Translations under genes and position numbers: made by a program
DNA from: JBDRMV01 sp043825615
Lineage (GTDB): Bacteria; CG03
Length of the DNA stretch: 64,000 nt
Assembly: GCA_043825615.1 (NCBI GenBank)
Contig: JBDRRS010000008.1
Span: forward strand, 20,459 to 84,458
Reading direction: 5' to 3'
Part shown: one piece after another, positions 33,961-42,013 of the stretch
Numbering within the stretch: position 1 is the first letter of the stretch
Layout: the number at the start of each line of letters is the position of its first letter
Notes under the pieces: generated by a model
What the model saw: only the letters and a program-made list of their open reading frames with translations
Databases searched by the model: none
What the model was told of the DNA's origin: nothing

Positions 33961-34434
33961 ATGGATGGTTTAACGATTGCTTTATTCGGAGCGGGAATTG
34001 CGGTTTTTCTTGCGGGGATCGGCTCAGCCGTGGGCATTGCAAAAGCGGGTCAGGCCGCCGCAGGGGTGCTGAGCGAGAAACCCGAGAAGTTCGGGGAAAT
34101 GTTTCTTCTGGTTGCGCTCCCGGGGACGCAGGGAATTTACGGATTTGCGGTCGGTTTTATGACAATTCTGAAACTCGGTCTTATCGGCGCAGGTTCCCCT
34201 GTTTCGCCTACCATGCCTCAGGGCCTTCTGCTTTTTGCGGCTTGTCTTCCCGTTGCCGTTGCCGGGCTGGTCAGCGGAATACACCAGGGGAAAGTCTGCG
34301 CTTCCGGCGTGGGTGTTGTTGCAAAACAGGAAGGGAAGTTCGGGCTCGCCGTGATATACGGAATTCTTGTTGAGACGTACGCCCTTCTCGGTTTTGTCAC
34401 CTCAATTCTCGTGGTCCTTTCCGTGAAGTTGTGA
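33961..34434 (+). CDS. ntpK: V-type ATPase subunit K (c ring), double-hairpin, probable Na+ type
   Basis: The 157 residues form four transmembrane helices, a fused pair of hairpins. The ion-site elements of E. hirae NtpK are present: LPGTQGIY (Leu53, Thr56, Gln57, Tyr60), Gln109 in SGIHQGK and the ion-carrying Glu138 in VETYALLGF. The first hairpin lacks a carboxylate, as in other 16-kDa forms. The match to the Na+-coordinating set argues for sodium coupling. Confidence 0.93.
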   Translation: MDGLTIALFGAGIAVFLAGIGSAVGIAKAGQAAAGVLSEKPEKFGEMFLLVALPGTQGIYGFAVGFMTILKLGLIGAGSPVSPTMPQGLLLFAACLPVAVAGLVSGIHQGKVCASGVGVVAKQEGKFGLAVIYGILVETYALLGFVTSILVVLSVKL

Positions 34435-34958
34435 GCTGGACAGAACTTCTTGACAGGGTCGGCGGAGAACTCAAAGAGGACCTCGTGAAAATCCGCCGGG
34501 AAGGCTCGGAGAAAAAGAATAAAATTATTGGCGATGCCGTCGCGCGGGCAGAGAAAAAAATCATGGAAGGACGGGAGCAGTCGGAAAAACAGGCAAAAAT
34601 GCTTTTTGAAGAAATCAGTTCATCCGGCAGAATCCGGGCAAAGGGCGTAATAAGAAAGTCAAAAACGGATGCGCTCAATGAAATTTACGAAGAATTCAAG
34701 CGCAAAATCCTTGCGGATGACGAACTAAAAAAGAAAATTCTGGAAAAGTTTCTTGAAGAAAACGTCCGCGCGGGCTGCGAAGTCCAGGTAACCCCCGACG
34801 TCTTTGCTCTTTTCAAAAAGAACAAAAAATTCAAGACGGTTAAAAATGCGGATTGCCCGTCGCCTGTTCTGATTCTGCGGGACAGGGTTACCGTGAGTTT
34901 TGACTGGGATGAATTTATGGCGGGGCTCAAAGAAAGAACCATTGGCAGGGTGAAATGA
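34431..34958 (+). CDS. ntpE: V-type ATPase subunit E, peripheral stalk
   Basis: The 175-residue protein begins with about 90 residues of charged coiled coil and ends in a compact alpha/beta domain, as in subunit E. The start is GTG 34431, overlapping the K stop. It forms the peripheral stalk with subunit G/H. Sequence conservation in this family is low, so the call leans on length and gene order. Confidence 0.8.
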   Translation: MSWTELLDRVGGELKEDLVKIRREGSEKKNKIIGDAVARAEKKIMEGREQSEKQAKMLFEEISSSGRIRAKGVIRKSKTDALNEIYEEFKRKILADDELKKKILEKFLEENVRAGCEVQVTPDVFALFKKNKKFKTVKNADCPSPVLILRDRVTVSFDWDEFMAGLKERTIGRVK

Positions 34959-35461
34959 GTTACGGCGGTTTTTTTGCGGTGGGAGAAGCGAGGGTATTTG
35001 AAACGTACCTCATGCCGCCTTTTCTGTTGAGAAGAGCATTTGAAGCGGAGAAGTATTCCGACGCTATGAACATTGTAAAAAGCGGCTCTTTCGGCCGTCT
35101 GCTGAATGAAAAGGAAAGTGATTTCGGCCTTGGCGGGTTTTTGAAGAATATGGCGGCGTCTTTTGCGGAAGTTTCGCAGGAGCCGAACGCTTTCACTCTG
35201 AATCAGACAAAATTTGTGAAATTTTTAAAAGCATGCGGGCAGGCTCCCGCCGGAAAAATTTTGAGCGTTCTGCGCGGGAGCAGAAACCCGTTTGAGTTTT
35301 ACGGGTTCCTGTATGAGGAAAGGCGGAAGCGTCTCGGAAGGATAGAAGGTTTTGACGTTCTGCTGTTCGTGTGGCTTTCGCTGTGGTGGCAGACCCGGCT
35401 GGTGAGAATGATTCTTTTCTCTAAAAAGAAAGGCGTAAAGGTAAAAGATGTCTCCGGATAA
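34955..35461 (+). CDS. ntpC: Putative short V-type ATPase subunit C (d)
   Basis: The 168 residues are helical, with repeated short helices (LLRRAFEAEKYSDAMNIVKSG, FYGFLYEERRKRLGRIEGFDVLLFVW) ending in a basic tail. In this operon position bacterial V-ATPases encode subunit C (d), normally about 330-380 residues, so this is roughly half-size. It overlaps the subunit E and F genes. No frameshift is apparent. Assignment is mostly by position. Confidence 0.55.
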   Translation: MSYGGFFAVGEARVFETYLMPPFLLRRAFEAEKYSDAMNIVKSGSFGRLLNEKESDFGLGGFLKNMAASFAEVSQEPNAFTLNQTKFVKFLKACGQAPAGKILSVLRGSRNPFEFYGFLYEERRKRLGRIEGFDVLLFVWLSLWWQTRLVRMILFSKKKGVKVKDVSG

Positions 35462-35750
35462 AAAAGACATTTTTGTCTGCGGTGAAAGTTTCTTCTGCAG
35501 TGTTTTTAAGCAGGCCGGCTGTACGGCGGTGGAAGAAAGCGCAGGGCGGGAGGAAATCCTGAAAAAAATGAAGGAGGAAAATCCCGCATTTTTTATTTTT
35601 TCCCAGTCGGCGTTTGGAAAAATGAAGAGGGTCTTCAGCGAGAATTTTATCGCCGCGCCGTACATTGTTTTTCCGATGCCCGGCGAAGAAAATCTGATAG
35701 AGCATGAAATTTCCGAACTGGTTAAGATTGCCGTAGGAGTCGAGTTATAA
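35448..35750 (+). CDS. ntpG: V-type ATPase subunit F
   Basis: The 100 residues show the alternating beta-alpha pattern of subunit F: an N-terminal strand, a middle FFIFSQSAFGKM strand and PYIVFPMPGEE near the end. Subunit F sits on the central rotor stalk with subunit D. It overlaps the previous gene by 14 bases and is 16 bases before the A gene. Confidence 0.8.
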   Translation: MSPDKKDIFVCGESFFCSVFKQAGCTAVEESAGREEILKKMKEENPAFFIFSQSAFGKMKRVFSENFIAAPYIVFPMPGEENLIEHEISELVKIAVGVEL

Positions 35751-35766
35751 ATAACGAGGTGAAATA

Positions 35767-38700
35767 ATGAAAGGGAAAATTATCAGGATTGCGGGGCCTC
35801 TCGTTCAGGCTGTGGATTTAGCCGGGGTCAAAATGTACGAGGTTGTCCATGTCGGGAAGCAGGGTTTAATCGGCGAGGTGATAGAAATTCAGAATGAAGT
35901 CGTTTCAATACAGGTGTATGAGGAAACAGGGGGCATTGTTCCGGGCGAACCCGTTTCCGCGACGGGCAGCCCTCTTTCAATTGAACTCGGCCCGGGGCTT
36001 ATAAAGGCGATTTACGACGGAATTCAGCGGCCTCTTGATGTTGTCAGGGGAAAAATGGGGGATTACATTCTGCGCGGGGTGAAGATACCCGGACTGGACA
36101 GAAACAAAAAGTGGCATTTTACTCCCCTCGCGAAAAACGGGGACGAACTCGGCGAATTTTCCATTATCGGAGAAGTTCAGGAAACGCCCGCCGTAAAAAC
36201 CAGAATTATGGTTCCGCCGGGGATTTCAGGCTGTCTCGCCGGGATTAAAGAAGGGGATTTTAAGGTTACGGATGCAATCTGCAAAGTTGGCGGCAAGGAA
36301 GTTAAGATGGCTTTTGACTGGCCGGTCAGGACGCCGCTTCCGTGTTCCGGAAAAATTCAGCCGACCACCCCTCTTATAACGGGGACGAGGGTTATAGATA
36401 CTTTTTTTCCTGTCGCCAAAGGCGGCACCGCCTGTATCCCGGGTCCCTTCGGGAGCGGCAAATGTGTTTCTTCCGACACTCCCGTATTGCTTGGTAACGG
36501 GGAAATTTTGCCGATAAAAGTTCTTTATGAAAAATTCAAAAAAAAGGGAAGGCAGGTTCTCGCTCAAAATGAGAATTATACAATACTTTCAGAACCTCTT
36601 TTTGTTTACGGCTGGGAAAACGGTAAAATCGGGAAATTCAGGGTTCGTGCGGTTTACAAGGGGAAATCGGACTCATTGATTAAGATTCAAACTCGTTCGG
36701 GAAGAAAACTTAATGTGACTCCCGCTCATAAACTTTTTGCTTTTTCCGATTTGAAAGAAGTGAGAGAAGAAGCGCAGAAATTGAAAAAAAGCGATTATTT
36801 AATAATGCCGAGAGCATTACCGCAGCGGGAAGAAAATCTTATGAAACTACCGTGGCAGGAAATTTTTGCCTCATGCAGGGTCACAGAAAAAGAAATTTTA
36901 AAGGACTTCCGCGTGACTCTCGTCGAAATGGAAACCAGGTTCGGAACATTAAAGAAAGTTGCCGCCATGTTAAATCTGAGCTACGATTGTTTAGTCGGAT
37001 ACAAAATCGGGCGTAATCTGCCGCCGCTTAAGGTTGTTTTTCTTATTTATAAACTTGCCCGGAAAAAAGTTCCGCCTGTTTCGTACTTAAAAGGCGAAAC
37101 AAGTTCTTTTCACGCGCGTATCCCCAAAAAATTAGATTCAAAACTTGCTCTTTTTCTTGGTCTTATCAGCGGCGATGGTCAGGTTAAAGGCAGGAGCGTC
37201 AGATTTTATAATAACGATTTTGAGATGCAGGAACTTTTTGGGTCCCTTGTAAAAGAGATTTTCGCTCTAAAAGTGAAAAAACATCAAATGAAAACGGTCG
37301 GCGTTTCAATCGTGGAAAGTCCCGTGATCAAAGAACTCCTTGTGTATTTCAAATTTCCCGAATATAAAAAATCAAAGAAAGTGGGATTGCCGAAAGGTCT
37401 TTTAATGAGCGGCAGGAAAGTTTCGGCAAAATTTCTGGGCGCTTATTTTATCTGTGACGGATATTTTAACGGGAAAAAGGGCGAAATAGAACTGGCTACT
37501 TCCAGCCCGTGTTTGTTCAGGGATTTGGGATATCTCCTGCTTTCACTCGGTATCGGCGCAAGTTTTAGAGAAAGGCGGTCGGCAGATAAATATCAAAGCT
37601 GGAGAATTTTTATCCGCGGCAGAAAGGAAATAGAGAAGTTTTACAAAATGGCTTTTGTAGGTGCGGCTAAATTTCAAAAGATAAGGGACTATTTGAATGA
37701 GGAAAGAGCGACTTATAATTCATGGGACATAGTCCCGTTGAGCGGAAAATTCGTCGATGGAATTTATCAGGATGCGGGACGCCCATATGCAGAATGGAAA
37801 AACAAGGGGATTGAAATTTCTAATTACCTTTCAGGGGAGCATATGGGGATAGAAATATTTAAAAAATTTGCGGATGTTTCAGGGGAAGAAAGTTTGCAGA
37901 AATTTGCCCGGAATCATCTTTCTTCCGTTTTTGTTGACCGCATTGAAAAAATTGAACGGATAAAAAACGGGGCTTCCGAGGTTTACGATATAGAGGTTGA
38001 AAGAGCTCACAATTTTATTGGCGGGGAAGTTCCAACTTTCTTTTCAAACACAGTGGTTTTACATCAATTAGCCAAATGGTCCGACGCGGACGTGATTGTT
38101 TACGTCGGCTGCGGCGAACGCGGGAACGAGATGACGGACGTTCTTACGGAGTTTCCCGAACTGATTGACCCCCGCTCGAACAGACCTCTGCTTGAAAGAA
38201 CGGTCCTTATAGCAAATACTTCCAATATGCCCGTTGCCGCCAGGGAAGCGTCGGTTTACACGGGAATCACCATTGCGGAATTTTTCAGGAATATGGGTTT
38301 TGACGTTGCGGTGATGGCGGATTCCACGTCCCGCTGGGCGGAGGCGCTGAGGGAAATGTCGGGCCGGCTGGAAGAAATGCCCGGCGAGGAGGGCTACCCG
38401 GCGTATCTGACATCCCGGATTGCGGGTTTTTACGAGCGAAGCGGAGTCGTTTCCGTCGGAGATCCCCCGAGAAACGGTTCCGTTTCGATTATCGGCGCGG
38501 TCTCGCCTCCCGGGGGGGACCTGTCCGACCCTGTCGTTCAGGCGACCTTGAGAATGGTTAAGGTTTTCTGGGCGCTGGAGGACAAACTCGCTTATCAGAG
38601 ACATTTTCCGGCAATCAACTGGCTGAACTCTTATTCGCTTTACATAGACGACATAAAGGACTATTACGATAAGGAGAACGTAAGAGATTTTCTGTCAACA

Positions 38701-39090
38701 CGGAATGAAGCGCTGAAGGTTCTGCAGGAAGAGGCCGACCTTCAGGAAATTGTGCGGCTTGTGGGCGTCGAGGCGCTTTCGGATGAAGACCGCCTGATTC
38801 TGGATACCGCCAAAATTCTCAGGGAGGATTTTCTTCACCAGCACGCTTTTGACCCGCAGGACTCTTATACCACGCTGAAAAAACAGTATAAAATGCTTTC
38901 CGTGATAATGCTCTATTTCCGTCTTGCAAAACAGGCGGTGGAGAAAAACGCGCTCATAAAGAAAATTATAGATATCCCGTCCAAAAGCATGATTGCGAGA
39001 ATGAAGTATATGGATATCAAAAAATTGGATGAGGTCGAGAAAGCTCTGAAAGATGATTTAAGCGGTCTAAGGAAAGTAGATTCAATATAG
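35767..39090 (+). CDS. ntpA: V-type ATPase catalytic subunit A, interrupted by an intein
   Basis: The open frame codes 1107 residues. Residues 1-232 and 762-1107 together make a normal 578-residue A subunit. Between them lies a 529-residue intein inserted exactly in the P-loop: GPFGSGK before it and TVVLHQLAKW after it, so splicing restores GPFGSGKT. Other A-subunit motifs are present (YVGCGERGNEM with the catalytic Glu, and the bulge domain at about 60-215 with GIKEGDF). Without splicing the enzyme has no Walker A, so ATPase activity depends on intein excision. The B gene is not next but 2.9 kb downstream. Confidence 0.95.
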   Translation: MKGKIIRIAGPLVQAVDLAGVKMYEVVHVGKQGLIGEVIEIQNEVVSIQVYEETGGIVPGEPVSATGSPLSIELGPGLIKAIYDGIQRPLDVVRGKMGDYILRGVKIPGLDRNKKWHFTPLAKNGDELGEFSIIGEVQETPAVKTRIMVPPGISGCLAGIKEGDFKVTDAICKVGGKEVKMAFDWPVRTPLPCSGKIQPTTPLITGTRVIDTFFPVAKGGTACIPGPFGSGKCVSSDTPVLLGNGEILPIKVLYEKFKKKGRQVLAQNENYTILSEPLFVYGWENGKIGKFRVRAVYKGKSDSLIKIQTRSGRKLNVTPAHKLFAFSDLKEVREEAQKLKKSDYLIMPRALPQREENLMKLPWQEIFASCRVTEKEILKDFRVTLVEMETRFGTLKKVAAMLNLSYDCLVGYKIGRNLPPLKVVFLIYKLARKKVPPVSYLKGETSSFHARIPKKLDSKLALFLGLISGDGQVKGRSVRFYNNDFEMQELFGSLVKEIFALKVKKHQMKTVGVSIVESPVIKELLVYFKFPEYKKSKKVGLPKGLLMSGRKVSAKFLGAYFICDGYFNGKKGEIELATSSPCLFRDLGYLLLSLGIGASFRERRSADKYQSWRIFIRGRKEIEKFYKMAFVGAAKFQKIRDYLNEERATYNSWDIVPLSGKFVDGIYQDAGRPYAEWKNKGIEISNYLSGEHMGIEIFKKFADVSGEESLQKFARNHLSSVFVDRIEKIERIKNGASEVYDIEVERAHNFIGGEVPTFFSNTVVLHQLAKWSDADVIVYVGCGERGNEMTDVLTEFPELIDPRSNRPLLERTVLIANTSNMPVAAREASVYTGITIAEFFRNMGFDVAVMADSTSRWAEALREMSGRLEEMPGEEGYPAYLTSRIAGFYERSGVVSVGDPPRNGSVSIIGAVSPPGGDLSDPVVQATLRMVKVFWALEDKLAYQRHFPAINWLNSYSLYIDDIKDYYDKENVRDFLSTRNEALKVLQEEADLQEIVRLVGVEALSDEDRLILDTAKILREDFLHQHAFDPQDSYTTLKKQYKMLSVIMLYFRLAKQAVEKNALIKKIIDIPSKSMIARMKYMDIKKLDEVEKALKDDLSGLRKVDSI
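36463..38049 (+). other. Intein with LAGLIDADG homing endonuclease in VatA P-loop
   Basis: Residues 233-761. Splicing block A starts CVSSDTPVLLGNG, block B has TPAHKL, block F has VYDIEVERAHNFIGG, and block G ends PTFFSN before Thr+1. The penultimate residue is Ser rather than the usual His. Two LAGLIDADG helices are visible: LALFLGLISGDG (about 461-472) and FLGAYFICDGYF (about 556-567), both with their acidic residue. Residues about 379-432 hold an extra HTH-like segment (LKKVAAMLNLSYDCLVGYKIG). The site and sequence resemble archaeal (Pyrococcus) VMA inteins, from memory. Confidence 0.93.
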
Positions 39091-39200
39091 GTAAAGAGTT
39101 ATTTGGAATTATTGGAAAATATGAGTAAACTACGGGCAAAATCAGTGTATCACTGTAAGGTGTGTAGGACAGGTAGTTTTTTTTGGCGAAATTTTAGAAT

Positions 39201-41207
39201 GTGAATAAAGAAAACAAGAGACAAAAAATCTACGAGAAAAACTGGTTCGCAATCGGGCTGATAGTTCTGGTTTCGATAGGTATTTATCATAATTCGCTAA
39301 ATGCGCCATTTGTATTTGACGATATACCGAAAATAGTTGAAAATCCCGATATAAAACAATTAAGTAATATTAAGACAAAACTTATTTATCCGTATAGCAA
39401 ATATAAAACTTTCACTAGAAATGACCCTTCACGCCCTTTAACATATTTAACTTTCACATTAAATTACCATTTTGGGAAGCTAAATACTTTTGGCTATCAT
39501 TTGTTTAATCTTCTTCTGCATATATTTAACTCAATCCTAATATTTTTTCTGACAAAAAAAATAATTTTATATACGTACAAAAAAGATTTTGTTTTATTTG
39601 CTGCCGTTGTATCTCTATTTTTTGCAGTGCATCCGATAAATACAAATGTGGTGAGTTATATTTTCGCCCGTTCAGGAGGATTAGCAACATTCTTTTATTT
39701 TTTAGCACTGCTGGTTTTTATAAAAACTTTTGAGAAAAACAGAAATCTATATGCTTTCTCTTTACTATTTTTTATATTGTCATTGCTTTCAAAACCAATA
39801 GCAGTTACATTTCCAGTAATTGTTTTAGTTTTTGATTATATATTTCTGAGCGACTTTAAAAAATCAAAAGTTATTGAAAAAATATATTACCATATACCCT
39901 TTTGGATTTTATTGGCCGGTTATTTATTATTCAGATACTTTTATCTTGGGGGAATCGGTGACATAGAGGTAAAATATACATGGCCTATATACTCTTATTT
40001 TATTACCCAGCCTTATGTGGTATTAAAATATTTGAAATTGCTGCTCATTCCAGTGGGTGTTTGCATCGACAGGGGTGCGATGTCACCGTCAGGCACCATA
40101 TTTGACCCTAAAATATTAATATCGATTCTTTTAATTACAGGAATATTTCTGTTAGTTTGGAGAATATCTCGAAAAAAAACCGATATATCAAAAATAATAT
40201 TATTCTTTACAGCGTGGTTTTTTATTACTTTGTCTCCTACATCAAGTATTTTTCCTACCACTATTCTCATGGATGATAAACGATTATACCTTTCCGGATT
40301 TGGTTTTTACTTTATGGTTGTTTTTATATATTTTTTAATTTTTAAAATAAAACCTTTTGTGAGCCAAAGGATGCCCCTAAAATATTCTCTATTTTCTACC
40401 GGGGCAAAATGGGGTTTATTTTGTCTTTTAGCTATTCATATTTCCTTACTGGGTATAATTACATTCAGAAGAAACAATCTTTATCAAAACCCTATTTTAT
40501 TGTGGCAGGATGTTATTTCTAAGTATCCTGATAATTATAAAGCGCACTGTAATATTGGTTTTTTATATTATATTGGGAAGGAATATGATAAAGCGCTCCA
40601 AAAATATCAAAAAGTCATTGAACTAAATCCAAATCACCCGGAAGTGCACTATAATCTTGGCAATTTATATTCTGATAAAAGAGACTATAACAAAGCGCTC
40701 CAAGAATATCAAAAAGCCATTGAACTAAATCCAAGGTATACGGAAGCTCACTATAATCTCGGCAATTTATATTATGGCAAAGAATATTACAATGGAGCAT
40801 TTCAAGAATATCAAAAAGCCATTGAAATAAATCCGAAATATGCTGAAGCGCACTATAATCTTGGTAATTTATATTATGATAAAAGAAACTATAGCAAAGC
40901 AATTCAAGAATATCAAAAAGCCATTGAACTAAACCCAAAATATATGGAAGCTCATAATAACCTTGGTATTTTATACTCTATGCAAGGAGACTATAACAAA
41001 GCGGTTCAAGAATATCAAAAAACTATAGAAATAAATCCGAAATATGCTGAAGCGCACTACAATCTTGGTAGTTTATACCATATTTATAAAGATTATAAGA
41101 GAGCATTACAGGAACTTGAAACTGCTTTAAAGCTAAACCCGAATGATAAAACGACAAAAAATAAAATAAAAAGGGTTAAAGAAATATTGAATGATTTGCA
41201 TAATTAA
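39201..41207 (+). CDS. Membrane protein with tandem TPRs (TMTC/PMT-like), inserted in the ATPase operon
   Basis: This 668-residue protein has a polytopic N-terminal half (about 11 segments) with DDIPKIVENPDI and SRPLTYLTFTLNY, the pattern of TMTC-like glycosyltransferase-related TPR proteins, then about six 34-residue TPRs (residues 445-650). The TPRs are almost identical at the DNA level with a 102-base period. Base composition is strikingly AT-rich against its GC-richer neighbours, with many ATA, TTA and AAT codons. The GTG 39201 start has no clear ribosome site. It was probably acquired recently. Confidence 0.8.
   Translation: MNKENKRQKIYEKNWFAIGLIVLVSIGIYHNSLNAPFVFDDIPKIVENPDIKQLSNIKTKLIYPYSKYKTFTRNDPSRPLTYLTFTLNYHFGKLNTFGYHLFNLLLHIFNSILIFFLTKKIILYTYKKDFVLFAAVVSLFFAVHPINTNVVSYIFARSGGLATFFYFLALLVFIKTFEKNRNLYAFSLLFFILSLLSKPIAVTFPVIVLVFDYIFLSDFKKSKVIEKIYYHIPFWILLAGYLLFRYFYLGGIGDIEVKYTWPIYSYFITQPYVVLKYLKLLLIPVGVCIDRGAMSPSGTIFDPKILISILLITGIFLLVWRISRKKTDISKIILFFTAWFFITLSPTSSIFPTTILMDDKRLYLSGFGFYFMVVFIYFLIFKIKPFVSQRMPLKYSLFSTGAKWGLFCLLAIHISLLGIITFRRNNLYQNPILLWQDVISKYPDNYKAHCNIGFLYYIGKEYDKALQKYQKVIELNPNHPEVHYNLGNLYSDKRDYNKALQEYQKAIELNPRYTEAHYNLGNLYYGKEYYNGAFQEYQKAIEINPKYAEAHYNLGNLYYDKRNYSKAIQEYQKAIELNPKYMEAHNNLGILYSMQGDYNKAVQEYQKTIEINPKYAEAHYNLGSLYHIYKDYKRALQELETALKLNPNDKTTKNKIKRVKEILNDLHN
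40540..41150 (+). repeat. Tandem 102-base TPR-coding repeats
   Basis: About six copies of a 102-base unit coding Y-N-KA-QEYQKAIELNPKY-EAHYNLGNLY. Adjacent copies are nearly identical at third positions too, indicating recent expansion or gene conversion. Confidence 0.85.
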
Positions 41208-41236
41208 AAAGTTAGTGATACGTTGCTAAATTAAGG

Positions 41237-41260
41237 AGAGTTAACAATAGAGTTAACAAT
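41237..41260 (+). repeat. 12-base tandem duplication between ribosome site and start codon
   Basis: AGAGTTAACAAT occurs twice in a row. Without the duplication, AAGGAG (41233-41238) would sit eight bases from the ATG. With it the spacing is 20, which should weaken translation of the next gene. Confidence 0.75.
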
Positions 41261-41969
41261 GATGAGAAAGATTATTGCAGTGTTATTGATTATTGGTTAT
41301 TTGACTTCCAACTTTTGTTTTGCTGATTGGAGGGGAGTAATGAATGGCGGCGACCCCATAGATCCAGGTATACCTGGATATGGATATGTTCGTACTATTA
41401 CTTTCGATTCTGAGAATAATGCTATCCTCATTTATGCTTATACTCATACTCCTGAGTATGGAGGTCAACCAAAAGAACTTTATGCCAGCCGCTGGAATGG
41501 GACAAGTTGGTCGGTGATGAACAACGGCAATCCTATTGATATGGGCGCACAAACAACTGTCGTAAATTTCGGTCTGACAATAAGAAATCTCGGCCCGAAG
41601 ATGAAGTTTATTGACGAGAAGTACGCATTGCCTTTAAGCATAACGGCAGGCGGGGCATATAGTTTGATAGGAGCATTTAATTTAGCAATGGATCTGACTT
41701 ATGAACCGGTTGATAAAAAAAGAACAATCTGTTTTGGAACGGAGTTCTTCCCGATGCAGTTCTTTGCTTTGAGGGCGGGATATTTGTTCCAGGCAATTGA
41801 GGCGCTTTATAACTCCGACAGTAATTTGCCAAGCAGTAAAATCGCGGGGCAGCATGGTCTGGGCGGAGGAATAGGGATAAAGGTATTAGGTTATAATCTG
41901 GATTACGCCTTTGTTCCGTATTTCGAACTCGGCACTACCCAGAGAGTTAGCTTTTCTGCGAAATTTTAA
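41259..41969 (+). CDS. Chimeric envelope protein: propeller-like N-terminus joined to a PorV-type barrel end
   Basis: The 236 residues comprise a signal peptide (IIAVLLIIGYLTSNFCFA), about 70 residues with two WNGTSW/DWRGVMNGG-type propeller repeats, and, from about residue 95, a PorV/UPF0164-like C-terminal barrel half (GLTIRNLGPKMKFIDE, then beta strands to the final aromatic VSFSAKF). The two parts normally belong to different proteins. The N-terminal half is AT-rich like the TPR gene and the C-terminal half more GC-rich. It is probably a deletion-fusion, perhaps a pseudogene. Confidence 0.6.
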   Translation: MMRKIIAVLLIIGYLTSNFCFADWRGVMNGGDPIDPGIPGYGYVRTITFDSENNAILIYAYTHTPEYGGQPKELYASRWNGTSWSVMNNGNPIDMGAQTTVVNFGLTIRNLGPKMKFIDEKYALPLSITAGGAYSLIGAFNLAMDLTYEPVDKKRTICFGTEFFPMQFFALRAGYLFQAIEALYNSDSNLPSSKIAGQHGLGGGIGIKVLGYNLDYAFVPYFELGTTQRVSFSAKF

Positions 41970-41973
41970 TACA

Positions 41974-41999
41974 ATTTAAGGAAATAATGTCATTTCCTT
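41974..41999 (+). promoter_or_regulatory. Perfect 10-bp hairpin ahead of the ATPase B gene
   Basis: TTAAGGAAAT-AATGTC-ATTTCCTTAA, followed immediately by AAAGGAG and the ntpB ATG. There is no T-run. It could protect a processed 5' end or mark the boundary of the inserted segment. Confidence 0.5.
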
Positions 42000-42013
42000 A
42001 AAAGGAGAAAACA

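Noticed and set aside
39121..39204. 27-residue frame with CKVC motif between ntpA and the TPR gene
   Set aside because: Too short, no ribosome site and no family match. It may be a scrap of the inserted segment but cannot be supported.
40540..41150. Direct repeats as a possible CRISPR array
   Set aside because: The 102-base period, coding continuity and TPR consensus show protein repeats, not spacers.
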